Assembly (NCBI GenBank): GCA_023435565.1
Contig: JAEYRN010000053.1
Location: 1 to 43,125 of the forward strand
DNA from: Bacillota bacterium
Lineage (GTDB): Bacteria; Bacillota; UBA4882; UBA8346
Length of the DNA: 43,125 bases
Reading direction: 5' to 3'
Shown: positions 33,253-42,327 of the stretch, piece by piece
Position numbering within the stretch: the first letter of the stretch is position 1
Layout: every line of letters begins with the position of its first letter
The notes under the pieces: model-generated
The model's input: only the letters and a program-made list of their open reading frames with translations
Told to the model about the DNA's origin: nothing
Databases searched by the model: none
Translations under genes and position numbers: made by a program

Positions 33253-34302
33253 TTATTTGGTCAAAGTAAGCATTCCCTCATCCAGTGCAACTTCGTAATA
33301 ACCGTGATTATCCCATTGTAGGTTTTTACCACCCTGCTTAAGAGTTCCGCCATCAACTTTGACTCGCAGATATTTACCCTTGGGAAAATTATTGGGTAAG
33401 GTCCAAGTCCAGATCATATCTTTACCGGAAATACTAGGAGTTATGGATGTAAATAACTTTTGTCCGACCCAATAAGCTCCAACGTTAGCTAGGGTATCAA
33501 TCCATACATCGCCGAAAGATTTGGCATGGTCAACGCTTTTAGTGATTTCAGTAATCTCGACTGGAGCAAACCAATTATCACCGGTGGGGTCGATCGTATG
33601 AAAAAGAAAAACAAGCCACCGTCCGTCCGTATGGGCGGAACCGATTAAGCCGTTGAATTTCTCAGCGGTTTCTCCCGTATTTGCCATGTAACATGGGAGG
33701 TTAAAAGGGTCAGAATCGTCATTCGGCCGAATTGCCTCGCCACCTACGCCGCGATTAAGGAAAAACCTTGATTTAGCCGCATCTTTATAGCCAATATCGC
33801 CAAAGGGAGATGCCATCGTCCAGACAGCGGGCTGACCAAAATGTTCCATAATATATTTGGTGCATTCATCGATCTCCGCATCAAGAGTAGCTAAAGGCTT
33901 GCCAAAACAACTCCCGGTCAAATTGGCATAAGGATGGCTTACCGTATGGTTGCCAATCTCATGCCCGTCCTTGACTGCTTGTGACCAAACCGCATCGGAA
34001 TTCGGAATCCAGTTGACATTGCTTGAGAAGTAGAAGGTCATCCGAACACCGGTCGCCTGTAGCTCATCATAATGCGCAATATGAGAGGGTTGAGCGTCAT
34101 CATAGGTATAGGTGACAGCGCTTTTAAATCCCGCCCAATCAAGCACTACGAGATTACCGGGTTCTCCCGACGGTTTAGCAATATTATTGGTTGGAGGTAC
34201 TGGTAGACCGGATCCATTTTTACTGTCCATGGAAAAAACTCCTTGGGTAGAAACAAAAATAGATAAAACTAACAAGACTGCTAGAACTAAATTCTTCTTC
34301 AA
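33253..34302 (-). CDS. Secreted polysaccharide deacetylase (CE4)
   Basis: 349-residue exported hydrolase. It has a signal peptide (about 1-24), then a NodB domain with the catalytic/metal motif TYDDA (Asp68, Asp69) and GNHTVSHPY (His119 and His123; H-x3-H). The later conserved His is probably in LVFLFHTID. The last about 80 residues form a separate beta domain (WTWTLPNN, YYEVALDEG), perhaps carbohydrate-binding. The substrate could be acetylated xylan, chitin or cell-wall glycan. The start is TTG with AAGGAGG seven bases upstream. Confidence 0.9.
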   Translation of the reverse strand: MKKNLVLAVLLVLSIFVSTQGVFSMDSKNGSGLPVPPTNNIAKPSGEPGNLVVLDWAGFKSAVTYTYDDAQPSHIAHYDELQATGVRMTFYFSSNVNWIPNSDAVWSQAVKDGHEIGNHTVSHPYANLTGSCFGKPLATLDAEIDECTKYIMEHFGQPAVWTMASPFGDIGYKDAAKSRFFLNRGVGGEAIRPNDDSDPFNLPCYMANTGETAEKFNGLIGSAHTDGRWLVFLFHTIDPTGDNWFAPVEITEITKSVDHAKSFGDVWIDTLANVGAYWVGQKLFTSITPSISGKDMIWTWTLPNNFPKGKYLRVKVDGGTLKQGGKNLQWDNHGYYEVALDEGMLTLTK

Positions 34303-34554
34303 TATAAAACCTCCTTTATAACTTTTTCATCTACTTGAAGTTTGTTACCTCTGTTTGATCGGATCAACACTGTGAACAATGTAAAAAATCATTGGCCCTG
34401 TTGGTTTTATCTCAGATGATTAAATTCACAAACGTTTGTCAAAAAGTATATCATCTATCCAAATAATAGATAATCAATCCTCCTTTCATTAATAACTAAT
34501 TCAATAATACTATATTGTTTTTAAAAAAATACCAAGACTGCCAGCTATTAACTA

Positions 34555-36087
34555 CTAAACCCTCTTCGTCTCCAAACTCCGGTACTGAATCGCCTCACCC
34601 AAATGCCCCAGATCGATCTCCACTGCGCCATCCAGATCGGCGATAGTCCTAGCAACTTTAAGAATCCGGGTATAAGCCCGGGCACTAAGATTATAACGTT
34701 GGACCGCCTGGCGGAGCAGATCTTTACCGGACGGTTCCAATTTACAAAATTCCTTAAGCTCTTTCGAACCCATCTGCGCGTTACAAAAACATTGCCGGCC
34801 TTGAAACCGTAATTGTTGGTTACGGCGGGCCGTTTCCACCCTGCTTCGAATCGTAGCCGAAGTTTCTGTTTCAGGTGTATGGTCGAATTCAATCTCCTGG
34901 AGCCGGGGAACTTCGATTTGGATATCGAAACGGTCCAACAACGGACCGGATATTCGCGACTGATATCGATGAATTTGCAAAGGGTTACAACTGCATGATT
35001 TGAATGGATCGCCGTAAAAACCGCAGGGACAAGGATTCATTGCCGCCGTAAGCATGAAACTGGCCGGGAATGAAAGGGACATCGCCGCTCTCGCGATTGT
35101 TACCTTGCCGTCTTCCAAAGGTTGGCGTAATACCTCCAAAACTTCCCGAGGAAATTCGGGTAGCTCATCTAAAAATAAAACCCCATGATGGGCCAAACTT
35201 ACCTCTCCCGGGCGCGGAATCTTCCCGCCACCAATCAGACCGGCGGGACTGGTGGTATGGTGCGGCGAACGAAAGGGCCGTTGTTGAATAAGTGAATGTC
35301 CTTTAGGCACTAAACCGGTAATACTATAGATTTTGGTAATTTCAATCGATTCTTCCTGACAAAGAGGCGGTAAGATACCGGGTAACCTACGGGCCAACAT
35401 TGTTTTACCCGAACCGGGCGGTCCAACCATTAACAGGTTGTGTCCACCGGCAGCGGCAATTTCCAATGCCCGTTTCGCATGCTCTTGCCCTTTAACATCA
35501 GCCAAATCGTAGGTTTCAGCTGATACGGCAACTTGATTAGCAGTAGAATTGGTAAAAAGCTCATGGTCAGGAGTCCAGGTGCCGTTGAGAAAACCGCAAA
35601 CCTGAAGTAAATTGTCGACCGGGACCAATTCAATGCCGGGAATAACCGAAGCCTCAGCCAAATTGGCCGCAGGAAAAACCATATATTTTTTATTGGCGGA
35701 ACGGGCGGCCAAAGTCATTGAGAGGATACCGTTGACCGGCCTTACCGATCCATCCAAGGCAAGTTCTCCCACAAAAACTGTTTCCGGCAGTTTATTCGGT
35801 CCTACATCTCCCTTAGCGGCTAAAATCCCAATGGCAATTGGAAGATCAAACCCGGAACCTTCCTTTTTAATGTTAGCCGGTGCTAAATTAACCGTAATCC
35901 GGTGAAAATGAAATTCCAGATTTGAATTGGTGATCGACGCTCGAACCCGATCCCGGGCCTCCCTCACCGCCATATCCGGTAATCCCACAATATCAAAGCT
36001 GGGCATTCCTCCGCCTAAGTCCACTTCAATTTGGACCAGATACCCATCGATCCCATTCACAGCCATGCTCTCGACTTTGGCCAGCAA
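34555..36087 (-). CDS. comM: ComM/YifB-type Mg-chelatase-like AAA+ ATPase
   Basis: 510 residues. An N-terminal Lon-protease-like domain (about 1-170) has FDIVGLPDMAVREARDRV. An AAA+ core follows with Walker A GPPGSGKT at 222-229, LFLDELPEF as Walker B, and a Cys-rich insert (NPCPCGFYGD, CSC). A C-terminal MCM-like lid ends the protein (YNLSARAYTRILKVARTIADL). ComM is a hexameric helicase that promotes branch migration in natural transformation. Length is normal. The start is TTG behind GGGGG. The yraN gene lies upstream in the same direction. Confidence 0.94.
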   Translation of the reverse strand: MLAKVESMAVNGIDGYLVQIEVDLGGGMPSFDIVGLPDMAVREARDRVRASITNSNLEFHFHRITVNLAPANIKKEGSGFDLPIAIGILAAKGDVGPNKLPETVFVGELALDGSVRPVNGILSMTLAARSANKKYMVFPAANLAEASVIPGIELVPVDNLLQVCGFLNGTWTPDHELFTNSTANQVAVSAETYDLADVKGQEHAKRALEIAAAGGHNLLMVGPPGSGKTMLARRLPGILPPLCQEESIEITKIYSITGLVPKGHSLIQQRPFRSPHHTTSPAGLIGGGKIPRPGEVSLAHHGVLFLDELPEFPREVLEVLRQPLEDGKVTIARAAMSLSFPASFMLTAAMNPCPCGFYGDPFKSCSCNPLQIHRYQSRISGPLLDRFDIQIEVPRLQEIEFDHTPETETSATIRSRVETARRNQQLRFQGRQCFCNAQMGSKELKEFCKLEPSGKDLLRQAVQRYNLSARAYTRILKVARTIADLDGAVEIDLGHLGEAIQYRSLETKRV

Positions 36088-36226
36088 AAAGATACCCCCA
36101 ATTTCTAATTTAAGGAATTACATAATTCATAATTTTAGCTTTGGCTCACAATATATTGATAGATAAATCTGGTCTAGTCACTATATATTTTGGCCTAAGG
36201 TTTATTAAGGTAATTATGCAATTCCC

Positions 36227-36601
36227 TCAGTTATAAAAAGCATTTTTGATCAATTCAATCTTGTATTCCGTTCCGGTATAAAAATCAATCGAGATAACGT
36301 CAAACCGAGCCGGGGCATCATCTAAGCGTCGTTGATTCAAAAAGAAGACGGCGGTTTTGGTGATATGCGTTTTCTTTACAGCGGTTATCGATTCAAAACC
36401 CCGGCCGAAACAATTGCTTTTGCGGGTTCTGACCTCCACAAAACACCAAACCGGACCTTCTTTGGCAACGATGTCAATCTCGCCATAACGGCAGCGATAG
36501 TTGGACTCAATGATGTCATAGCCATGCTTTTGCAGATACTCAACTGCCAGTTTTTCACCCCAGTTACCCAAAGTTTTTCTGTTTTTTGGATCATTTTGCA
36601 T
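36227..36601 (-). CDS. yraN: YraN family protein (UPF0102)
   Basis: 124 residues with a restriction-endonuclease-like fold: GNWGEKLAVEYLQKHGYDIIESNYRCRYGEIDIVAKEG and FVEVRTRK, the D/E-x-K nuclease-like motif, then a basic helix. The family is conserved and uncharacterised, probably DNA-related. The start is uncertain: TTG 36637 would add 12 residues, but the conserved family start fits ATG 36601. It lies upstream of comM, a common neighbour. Confidence 0.88.
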   Translation of the reverse strand: MQNDPKNRKTLGNWGEKLAVEYLQKHGYDIIESNYRCRYGEIDIVAKEGPVWCFVEVRTRKSNCFGRGFESITAVKKTHITKTAVFFLNQRRLDDAPARFDVISIDFYTGTEYKIELIKNAFYN

Positions 36602-36690
36602 CTTATTGTGTCTCTCCAGGTGCCAAGACTCTTTCAATTTGGAAATCCTGACATGATTTGTTATTTTCGCTTTTTTCTAACATTTTCCTG

Positions 36691-36722
36691 CAAAAAAATC
36701 AGGCTAAGAGCCTGATTTTTTT
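36691..36722. terminator. Bidirectional rho-independent terminator
   Basis: ATCAGGCT (36698-36705), loop AAG, AGCCTGAT (36709-36716) with A-run and T-run on the two sides. It ends the HD-GYP operon on the minus strand and separates it from yraN. Confidence 0.92.
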
Positions 36723-36809
36723 AACAAGAACGGATTGAATTTTCTATAATCCCCCACCCCAATAGTGCTGTGGCAATCGAAAGGATGAAATTGAAGGGTA
36801 ATAATTTTT

Positions 36810-36884
36810 ACCATGAAGGACATGAAGAACATGAAGAGGCTTAAATTCTAATTGATTTTCTTCATGTTCTTCCATTCTTCATGG
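36810..36884. repeat. CATGAAG long-hairpin repeat
   Basis: Left arm with three tandem 9-base units (CCATGAAGG, ACATGAAGA, ACATGAAGA) pairs with a right arm carrying the complementary CTTCATG units, about 25 bp with a few mismatches and a 23-base loop. Similar CATGAAG-type repeats occur as dispersed intergenic repeats in many bacteria. It lies between the HD-GYP stop and the terminator before yraN. Confidence 0.8.
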
Positions 36885-36927
36885 TTAATAATATCTTTTC
36901 AGCCCAAGGTATTTTCTTAATAGCAGC

Positions 36928-37797
36928 TTATAATATAATCTGCTTTAATAGATCTACAATTTCCGGATCGAATTCTGTTCCTCGTCTACTTTGAATATAT
37001 TCGAGGGTTTCAGCTGTAGATTTAGCCCGACGATATATTTTTTCGGTAGTCATTGAATCATAAACATCGGCAACAGCCGTAATCCTTGCGAATTCATGAA
37101 TAGCTTCGCTGGCGATTCCTCTGGGGTATCCTGAACCGTCGTAACGTTCATGGTGTTGATAGGCGACGTGGGCCGAAACCATAGAAATAGCCTGGTTTTC
37201 CTTTAACATCCCAAAACCGATTTCCGGATGAGTTTGAATCAGTTTCAATTCATCATGAGTTAAATTGCTTGTTTTATCTAAGACCTGCAATGGTATCTTA
37301 GTCATCCCAATATCATGGAAAAGAGCGCCGATTCCTAATTCAGCCAACTTCAACTGGTTATAACCTAAAAGAATACCTATTTTTACAGCTATGGTACAAA
37401 CATTGACGGAGTGACCGTATACATAGTCACCATGGAGACGGATATCAGTCATGCCCACTAAACTTTTTTGATTGGATATGATTTCATCAATCATTGTATA
37501 GAGAGGTTGCTTACTGGAAAGAATGTTTAAATTTTGCCCGGCGCGGACCTGGGAATCAAGTTTGGATAAACTTCGGACCAAGTCCATTCTGGTTGTCTCA
37601 GAGACCACATCCTCCGGCCCTTTCCCATCCGGCGAAGTAATAATATAAGCTGCCGGTAAACCAAGTTCTTTTAATTTGCTAAGTATAGGTGCGGTAATTA
37701 CCGCCTTCTCCCTGATTAAAATCGTACCGTTTGGAGCGAAAATACTCTTTCCAACAATCATCCCGACTTGCAAATCTTCGATGCGTACTTTTTCCAT
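36928..37797 (-). CDS. HD-GYP domain phosphodiesterase
   Basis: 289 residues. An N-terminal beta-rich domain (about 1-60) starts VRIEDLQVGMIVGKSI, as in many HD-GYP proteins. The HD-GYP core is at about 120-285 with metal-binding HDIG at 161-164 and the GSGYPRG variant of the GYP motif at 221-227. The family cleaves cyclic di-GMP or a related dinucleotide; all metal residues seem kept. GTGAGG precedes the ATG. It follows the FlhB-like gene by two bases and is in the rnhB operon, an unusual addition to that conserved group. Confidence 0.9.
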   Translation of the reverse strand: MEKVRIEDLQVGMIVGKSIFAPNGTILIREKAVITAPILSKLKELGLPAAYIITSPDGKGPEDVVSETTRMDLVRSLSKLDSQVRAGQNLNILSSKQPLYTMIDEIISNQKSLVGMTDIRLHGDYVYGHSVNVCTIAVKIGILLGYNQLKLAELGIGALFHDIGMTKIPLQVLDKTSNLTHDELKLIQTHPEIGFGMLKENQAISMVSAHVAYQHHERYDGSGYPRGIASEAIHEFARITAVADVYDSMTTEKIYRRAKSTAETLEYIQSRRGTEFDPEIVDLLKQIIL

Positions 37798-37799
37798 TT

Positions 37800-38108
37800 T
37801 TAAACCTCACTTTGTTTAGGTTGATAGTTTCGATCCAATCGCCATATAAATGCCAAAATAGTGGCAACTAATTGGTAGGTTTCTTCCGGGATAGGGGTTC
37901 CTGGTTCCAGCTTAGCTAATATTTTTGCCAAAGCAGGCTCAGTGTGGTTTGGAACACCGGCTTCCGTGGCCAAACGAAGGATTGTTTCGGCAATTTGACC
38001 TTTCCCGGAAGCCACGACAATCGGGGCTTGATCTATTCCGGGACGGTAACGCAATGCTGCCGCATATTTCGGTTCTGTTTTGACGGAGTTTCTATTTTTT
38101 AAATCCAT
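37800..38108 (-). CDS. FlhB-like C-terminal domain protein (YlqH type)
   Basis: 102 residues equal to the cytoplasmic domain of FlhB/YscU export proteins (AAALRYRPGIDQAPIVVASGKGQIAETIL), without membrane segments and with no NPTH self-cleavage motif; GIDQAP stands where the related loop would be. B. subtilis YlqH has the same form and location after ylqG. Function unknown. GGGAG precedes the ATG, which lies inside the end of the YlqG-like gene. Confidence 0.88.
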   Translation of the reverse strand: MDLKNRNSVKTEPKYAAALRYRPGIDQAPIVVASGKGQIAETILRLATEAGVPNHTEPALAKILAKLEPGTPIPEETYQLVATILAFIWRLDRNYQPKQSEV

Positions 38109-39505
38109 AGGTCTACTCCCTGAAAGTTAGAATCGAAATTATTTTCTTTAGGAACTATCCCAACCTTAATTGAAACATCTTGACTAGTAACACTCTTTTT
38201 CAGATCATCCAAATTCCTTAAAATATATTTACGCACCGAATCATTCTCGACTTTAAAATTAATCTGGGTTCCGCCAGATCCACTCCTTAGCATTAAGTGG
38301 ATTTCTCCCAGATTTTCAGTGGGAATATTCATCCGTAAAACCTGCTCAACCCTTCCGTCCTTATGTTCACTAGGTTCTTCCTGCCATTTAATCAGGATTT
38401 CATGGAGTATATTTTGAGGATCATTAACCAATATCGGTATTAAGTTATAATTTCCATTAATGCTATTCTCCTGCAACACAGCCTTATTTAGGGCCAAATT
38501 TCGATCTAAAAGCATTTCTATTTTTTCGCGAAAAGTATTAGGTTCAATAGATTCGGTCAATTTAGATATTAACTGTTTCAACTCATTTATAATTGGGGTT
38601 TTATTAAAATCCGAAGGGCCGGTCGATTGATCCTTGGTATGATGAGTTAAACTCTTGAAAATGGTATCGGAATTACCATCGGAATTAAATTGACGGAGGG
38701 GATCGTTCTGAATATTTTTAGCCAATATTTGACGTAATATGGGATCTAATTTGGAATCGGAAGTTACTAAAGGTTGACGAAAAAGCCCGTCGGCAGGAAT
38801 TTGGCTTTTACCTGCCGTGCTCTTATTTTCATTTACATACCGGACTAACGTCTCTAATTGTTTGACTAGTGTTTCAAGTTTTGTTTGAAGTTCTTCGGGT
38901 TTAGCGGACATTTTTAAAATCAAACGGGCCAATATACCGGTATCGGATTGCTCGGTACCGGTCTTACGTAGAAGATTCCATAGCAAGTCACGGAGTTCGG
39001 TATCTTGAAACAGCCATGAAGTCATAATTGTCTCTGGATTTACTTGCCATTTTTGAGAAGTAATAAAAGCTAACACTTGAGGAGGTAAGGATTGTTGATA
39101 TTTTGCTTGAAAGTTTTGTAATAATTGAACGAATTTATCAATATTAGCTTGAGTAACCGGGAGGCCTTCCTTAGTCAAAGCCATTGAAATCGCCTTAAGG
39201 AGATTGGGATTACCTATGGTTTCAACATTAGCAGTTTTATTTTCCTCCTGGACGTTACTCAGTACTTTTAATACTACCCGTCCTTCAGGGTCATGTTTTA
39301 CCTCAAATTTTAAGACAGCCCCCGGTTGGACTTCCGGAGCACCTTCTATTTTAGCACGTAAACCGTGACCGGCCAACTCTAACAAAGCTTCATCCATAGA
39401 AGAGCTAATCACTTTACCGATAATTTTTTGGCCGTCCCTTAGATTTAGTTCATCAACTGAAGCCATGTTCCCGGTAGGAAAAAAATTAAATCCATTAATC
39501 TTCAA
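38099..39505 (-). CDS. YlqG-like protein with FliK-like C-terminus
   Basis: 468 residues. The N-terminal about 100 residues form a beta domain (LRDGQKIIGKVISS, VLKFEVKHDPEGRVVLKVLS). The middle is long, helical and poorly conserved. The C-terminus (NIPTENLGEIHLMLRS, INFKVENDSVRKYILRNLDDL) resembles the conserved FliK hook-length domain. Position between rnhB and a ylqH-like gene matches ylqG of B. subtilis. It may be a relic of a flagellar or export-related function; no flagellar gene is nearby. The start is TTG, overlapping the rnhB stop as TTGA, behind AAAGAGG. Confidence 0.75.
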   Translation of the reverse strand: MKINGFNFFPTGNMASVDELNLRDGQKIIGKVISSSMDEALLELAGHGLRAKIEGAPEVQPGAVLKFEVKHDPEGRVVLKVLSNVQEENKTANVETIGNPNLLKAISMALTKEGLPVTQANIDKFVQLLQNFQAKYQQSLPPQVLAFITSQKWQVNPETIMTSWLFQDTELRDLLWNLLRKTGTEQSDTGILARLILKMSAKPEELQTKLETLVKQLETLVRYVNENKSTAGKSQIPADGLFRQPLVTSDSKLDPILRQILAKNIQNDPLRQFNSDGNSDTIFKSLTHHTKDQSTGPSDFNKTPIINELKQLISKLTESIEPNTFREKIEMLLDRNLALNKAVLQENSINGNYNLIPILVNDPQNILHEILIKWQEEPSEHKDGRVEQVLRMNIPTENLGEIHLMLRSGSGGTQINFKVENDSVRKYILRNLDDLKKSVTSQDVSIKVGIVPKENNFDSNFQGVDLWI

Positions 39506-40185
39506 GGTATAACCTCTTTGTTTCCGAATAAAGTCAACGATTTATTTGATAATCGTTTTTCTAAACAAAAAGAACGTCTGTGAATCGGCGATGGTCCTAA
39601 CCTTTCTAAAGCTTCATAATGCTCTTGGGTAGGATAACCTTTATGTTTGGGGAAGCCATAACCCGGATAATCCTGCTCATAGCGGATCATGATTTGATCA
39701 CGAGTACATTTGGCAATGATCGAGGCTGCTGCAATCGCTACCGAAAGGGCATCCCCATGAATGACCGCTTTTTGATCAATCGCCGTTTCTGGAACTACTA
39801 AAGCATCGACTAACAGATAATCAGGTGATGACTTTAACGACTGTAATGCTTTAAACATAGCCAATCTGGAAGCTTGGTAAATATTAATCCGATCAATCTC
39901 GGCCGGTTCAACAATACCCAAACCGTATTCCCAAGGGCCCGAAGTTAAAAGGCTAAAGAGTTTCTCCCGCCGAAGCGGAGTAAGTTGTTTAGAGTCATTC
40001 ACATCAGTATAATTAAACTCGGGTGTAATTAAGAAAACAGCTGCAACAACCGGCCCGGCTAATGGTCCCCGACCCGCTTCGTCCAGACCTGCGACTCTCT
40101 TGTACCCCTTTGCCCAACAGGCCTGCTCGAGCTCCATTCGCTGTTGCCAACTTAATTTTACTTTCTTTGATGATAGTTCGGCCAT
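39502..40185 (-). CDS. rnhB: Ribonuclease HII
   Basis: 227-residue RNase H2 that removes ribonucleotides from DNA and RNA primers in hybrids. The catalytic Asp/Glu pair is in AGLDEAGRGPLAGPVVAA (Asp35, Glu36), with a further Asp in LLVDALV and the metal-site Asp in AKCTRDQIM. YPGYGFPKHKGYPTQEH is the C-terminal family motif. AAGG precedes the ATG. It is first in the minus-strand operon with ylqG- and ylqH-like genes and the HD-GYP gene. Confidence 0.96.
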   Translation of the reverse strand: MAELSSKKVKLSWQQRMELEQACWAKGYKRVAGLDEAGRGPLAGPVVAAVFLITPEFNYTDVNDSKQLTPLRREKLFSLLTSGPWEYGLGIVEPAEIDRINIYQASRLAMFKALQSLKSSPDYLLVDALVVPETAIDQKAVIHGDALSVAIAAASIIAKCTRDQIMIRYEQDYPGYGFPKHKGYPTQEHYEALERLGPSPIHRRSFCLEKRLSNKSLTLFGNKEVIP

Positions 40186-40433
40186 CGTTCAACCTTAACC
40201 AAAATATTTAAACTAAATTCAATAATAAACTGGCAATTAATAAAAACAGATATTATCTTATTTTAAATCGGCAATTTATTGGTAAATCTTTAAACTTGAA
40301 TGCGGTATATAGAATTAAAATTTAAATGGAGGATTCTTGGTATAATAACAAAATAAAACATGTAACCAAGGCAGGAAAAGCTATTCGGGAAACGAAATAT
40401 TCTCTATAAATAGTGCTGGAACAGGAGATTTAT

Positions 40434-41474
40434 ATGAAAAAACAGGCATTCCCGTTAAAAAAATTACTGATAAAAGGTTTGAGTCTTGTAATAATACTTG
40501 CAATTGTAAGTTCAGTTATTCTATTTACATCTTCAATAACTTCGGGCAATTGGCCTAAACTAAATCAATTAAATTACCTGGCTCTAGGATTAGCGTGTCT
40601 CTCTCTAATCCTTTCATGGTTGGCTGAAGGGTTTCGTATCAAGATGATTGCCAGCGGATTAGGTGAGCAAATTCCTTTTATAAAGTTGCTTAGTATAAAC
40701 TTAGCTTCAAGTTTTACCGGAAATGTAACTCCCTTTAATTCCGGAGGTGTTCCGACCCAAATCTTTTTATTATGCCGAAACGGACTGACTCCAGGAAAGG
40801 CTGGGGCTCTAGTAACAATTAGGATTATAATATCTACTCTGTTATTTACAATCGTATCGCCTTTCCTAATCTTATTTTACCATACGCGCTTCTCTTTTGG
40901 AATATTGCATCATGTTACGACCATTGCCATACCCTTAGCTGTTTTACTTTCCATTGGTTTAATCGCCTTCATTGTAAAGCCTAAATTAGCTTCCAACCTT
41001 TTAATGAAGATCCTAAATTTGTTAAAACTAGGTAGACTTAAACATAGGATTGGGCCTTACTTAGATAAAGTAACCTTAGAGGCTGAGGTTTTTCACCGCT
41101 CAATTAAGGAATTTCGTAATTGGTTAAATATTATCCTAGTATTCTTTCTGACAGTCCTCTATTGGGTGTTTTTCTTCGGGATTGCTCCTTTATTAATGTA
41201 TGCTTTTGGATTAAACCCAGCGGGAAGATTTATGGAAATTATATTGCTCCAGTTTATTTTAGTCTTTGTATTAGCTTACTTACCGATACCTGGCGGGACC
41301 GGAGTAATGGAATTAAGCCTATTTTCGGTTTTGGTTTTTATACCATTACAGTTACGGGCCATATTTATCTTGTTATGGCGTTTTCTAAGTTATTACCTAT
41401 CAACTTTTGTTGGTGGTGTTGTGCTATTAAAATTGCTTAATACCCGGATTCGTTCGGCGGCCACTCCAGACTGA
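40434..41474 (+). CDS. Flippase-like integral membrane protein (UPF0104/LPG synthase TM family)
   Basis: 346 residues with about eight membrane helices. The pattern LASSFTGNVTPFNSGGVPTQIFLL is the family signature also found in the membrane half of MprF and in AglD-like proteins. LPIPGGTGVMELSLFSVL is the second conserved segment. It lacks the cytosolic lysyltransferase domain, so aminoacyl-lipid synthesis is not expected; lipid flipping is a family-level guess. AGGAG lies before ATG 40434. The last 38 bases overlap the 3' end of rbgA on the other strand. Confidence 0.88.
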   Translation: MKKQAFPLKKLLIKGLSLVIILAIVSSVILFTSSITSGNWPKLNQLNYLALGLACLSLILSWLAEGFRIKMIASGLGEQIPFIKLLSINLASSFTGNVTPFNSGGVPTQIFLLCRNGLTPGKAGALVTIRIIISTLLFTIVSPFLILFYHTRFSFGILHHVTTIAIPLAVLLSIGLIAFIVKPKLASNLLMKILNLLKLGRLKHRIGPYLDKVTLEAEVFHRSIKEFRNWLNIILVFFLTVLYWVFFFGIAPLLMYAFGLNPAGRFMEIILLQFILVFVLAYLPIPGGTGVMELSLFSVLVFIPLQLRAIFILLWRFLSYYLSTFVGGVVLLKLLNTRIRSAATPD

Positions 41475-42261
41475 CCCTGTTTAGTCGTCCATTTCGGAAT
41501 TCATGAAGAAGCGTTCCGGCTGCCCGATATAAATCGGGTTCCCCCCCCTTGACCAAAAACTTACGTTTATCGGCAAACCAGATTAATTGGTCTTCTGTTG
41601 AAAGACTTTTTGGATATGAATCATCACTTTTAAATAAAATTGCTCCGTAATTCTCCAACAAATAAAGGGCTAACTCATATACGGGAATAATTTCATCCTT
41701 AATAGTACCTACCAATGCCAGTTTATAGCCTTCCGACTGGTCATTGATCTTCGGAGGCAGTAATCCCGGAGTATCTAAAATTTCAAACCCTTTATGTTTA
41801 ATCCATTGTTTCCCCCTGGTAACACCCGGAGTATTGCCGGTACGAGCGGCTCCTGTCCCCAATAACCGGTTTAATATCGAAGACTTCCCTACATTAGGAA
41901 TACCAACTACCGCAATTCTTTTAGGCCTTGTTGACGCCTTACTGCCCAATTGTTCAGCGGCTATCCGCCAAACCATTTCTACCCCGTTACCGTTCTTCCC
42001 GTTTACTTCGATTACGGGGATCTTTTTTTTGGAAAACCAAACTGACCAATTGTGAGTAATCTCCGGATCGGCCAGATCTATTTTGTTCAAAATCACAATG
42101 ACCGGCTTTTTCCCTAAAATCGGGTCCAAATCGCTGTTATGACTAGTGATTGGAATCCGAGCGTCCCGGATTTCAATCAACAAATCTAAATATCTTAGTA
42201 ATTCATTCAATTGTCTTTTCGCTTTGGCCATATGACCGGGATACCAATGGATATCTTGCAA
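41437..42261 (-). CDS. rbgA: Ribosome biogenesis GTPase RbgA (YlqF)
   Basis: 274-residue circularly permuted GTPase needed for late assembly of the 50S subunit. The motifs come in permuted order: NKIDLAD (G4, from residue 59), GIPNVGKSS (G1, 120-128), then DTPG (G3, 163-166). The N-terminal HWYPGHMAKA is the family start, and the C-terminal about 90 residues carry the RNA-binding ANTAR-like domain. The start is TTG with GGAGG eight bases upstream. It lies just upstream of rnhB, as in B. subtilis, except that one oppositely oriented membrane-protein gene stands between them. Confidence 0.95.
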   Translation of the reverse strand: MQDIHWYPGHMAKAKRQLNELLRYLDLLIEIRDARIPITSHNSDLDPILGKKPVIVILNKIDLADPEITHNWSVWFSKKKIPVIEVNGKNGNGVEMVWRIAAEQLGSKASTRPKRIAVVGIPNVGKSSILNRLLGTGAARTGNTPGVTRGKQWIKHKGFEILDTPGLLPPKINDQSEGYKLALVGTIKDEIIPVYELALYLLENYGAILFKSDDSYPKSLSTEDQLIWFADKRKFLVKGGEPDLYRAAGTLLHEFRNGRLNRVSLEWPPNESGY

Positions 42262-42327
42262 CGATGAAACCTCCGTAATAAAGCTTTTAGTATTTTTAGT
42301 ATACCATATTATAATAACTTAAAATTA

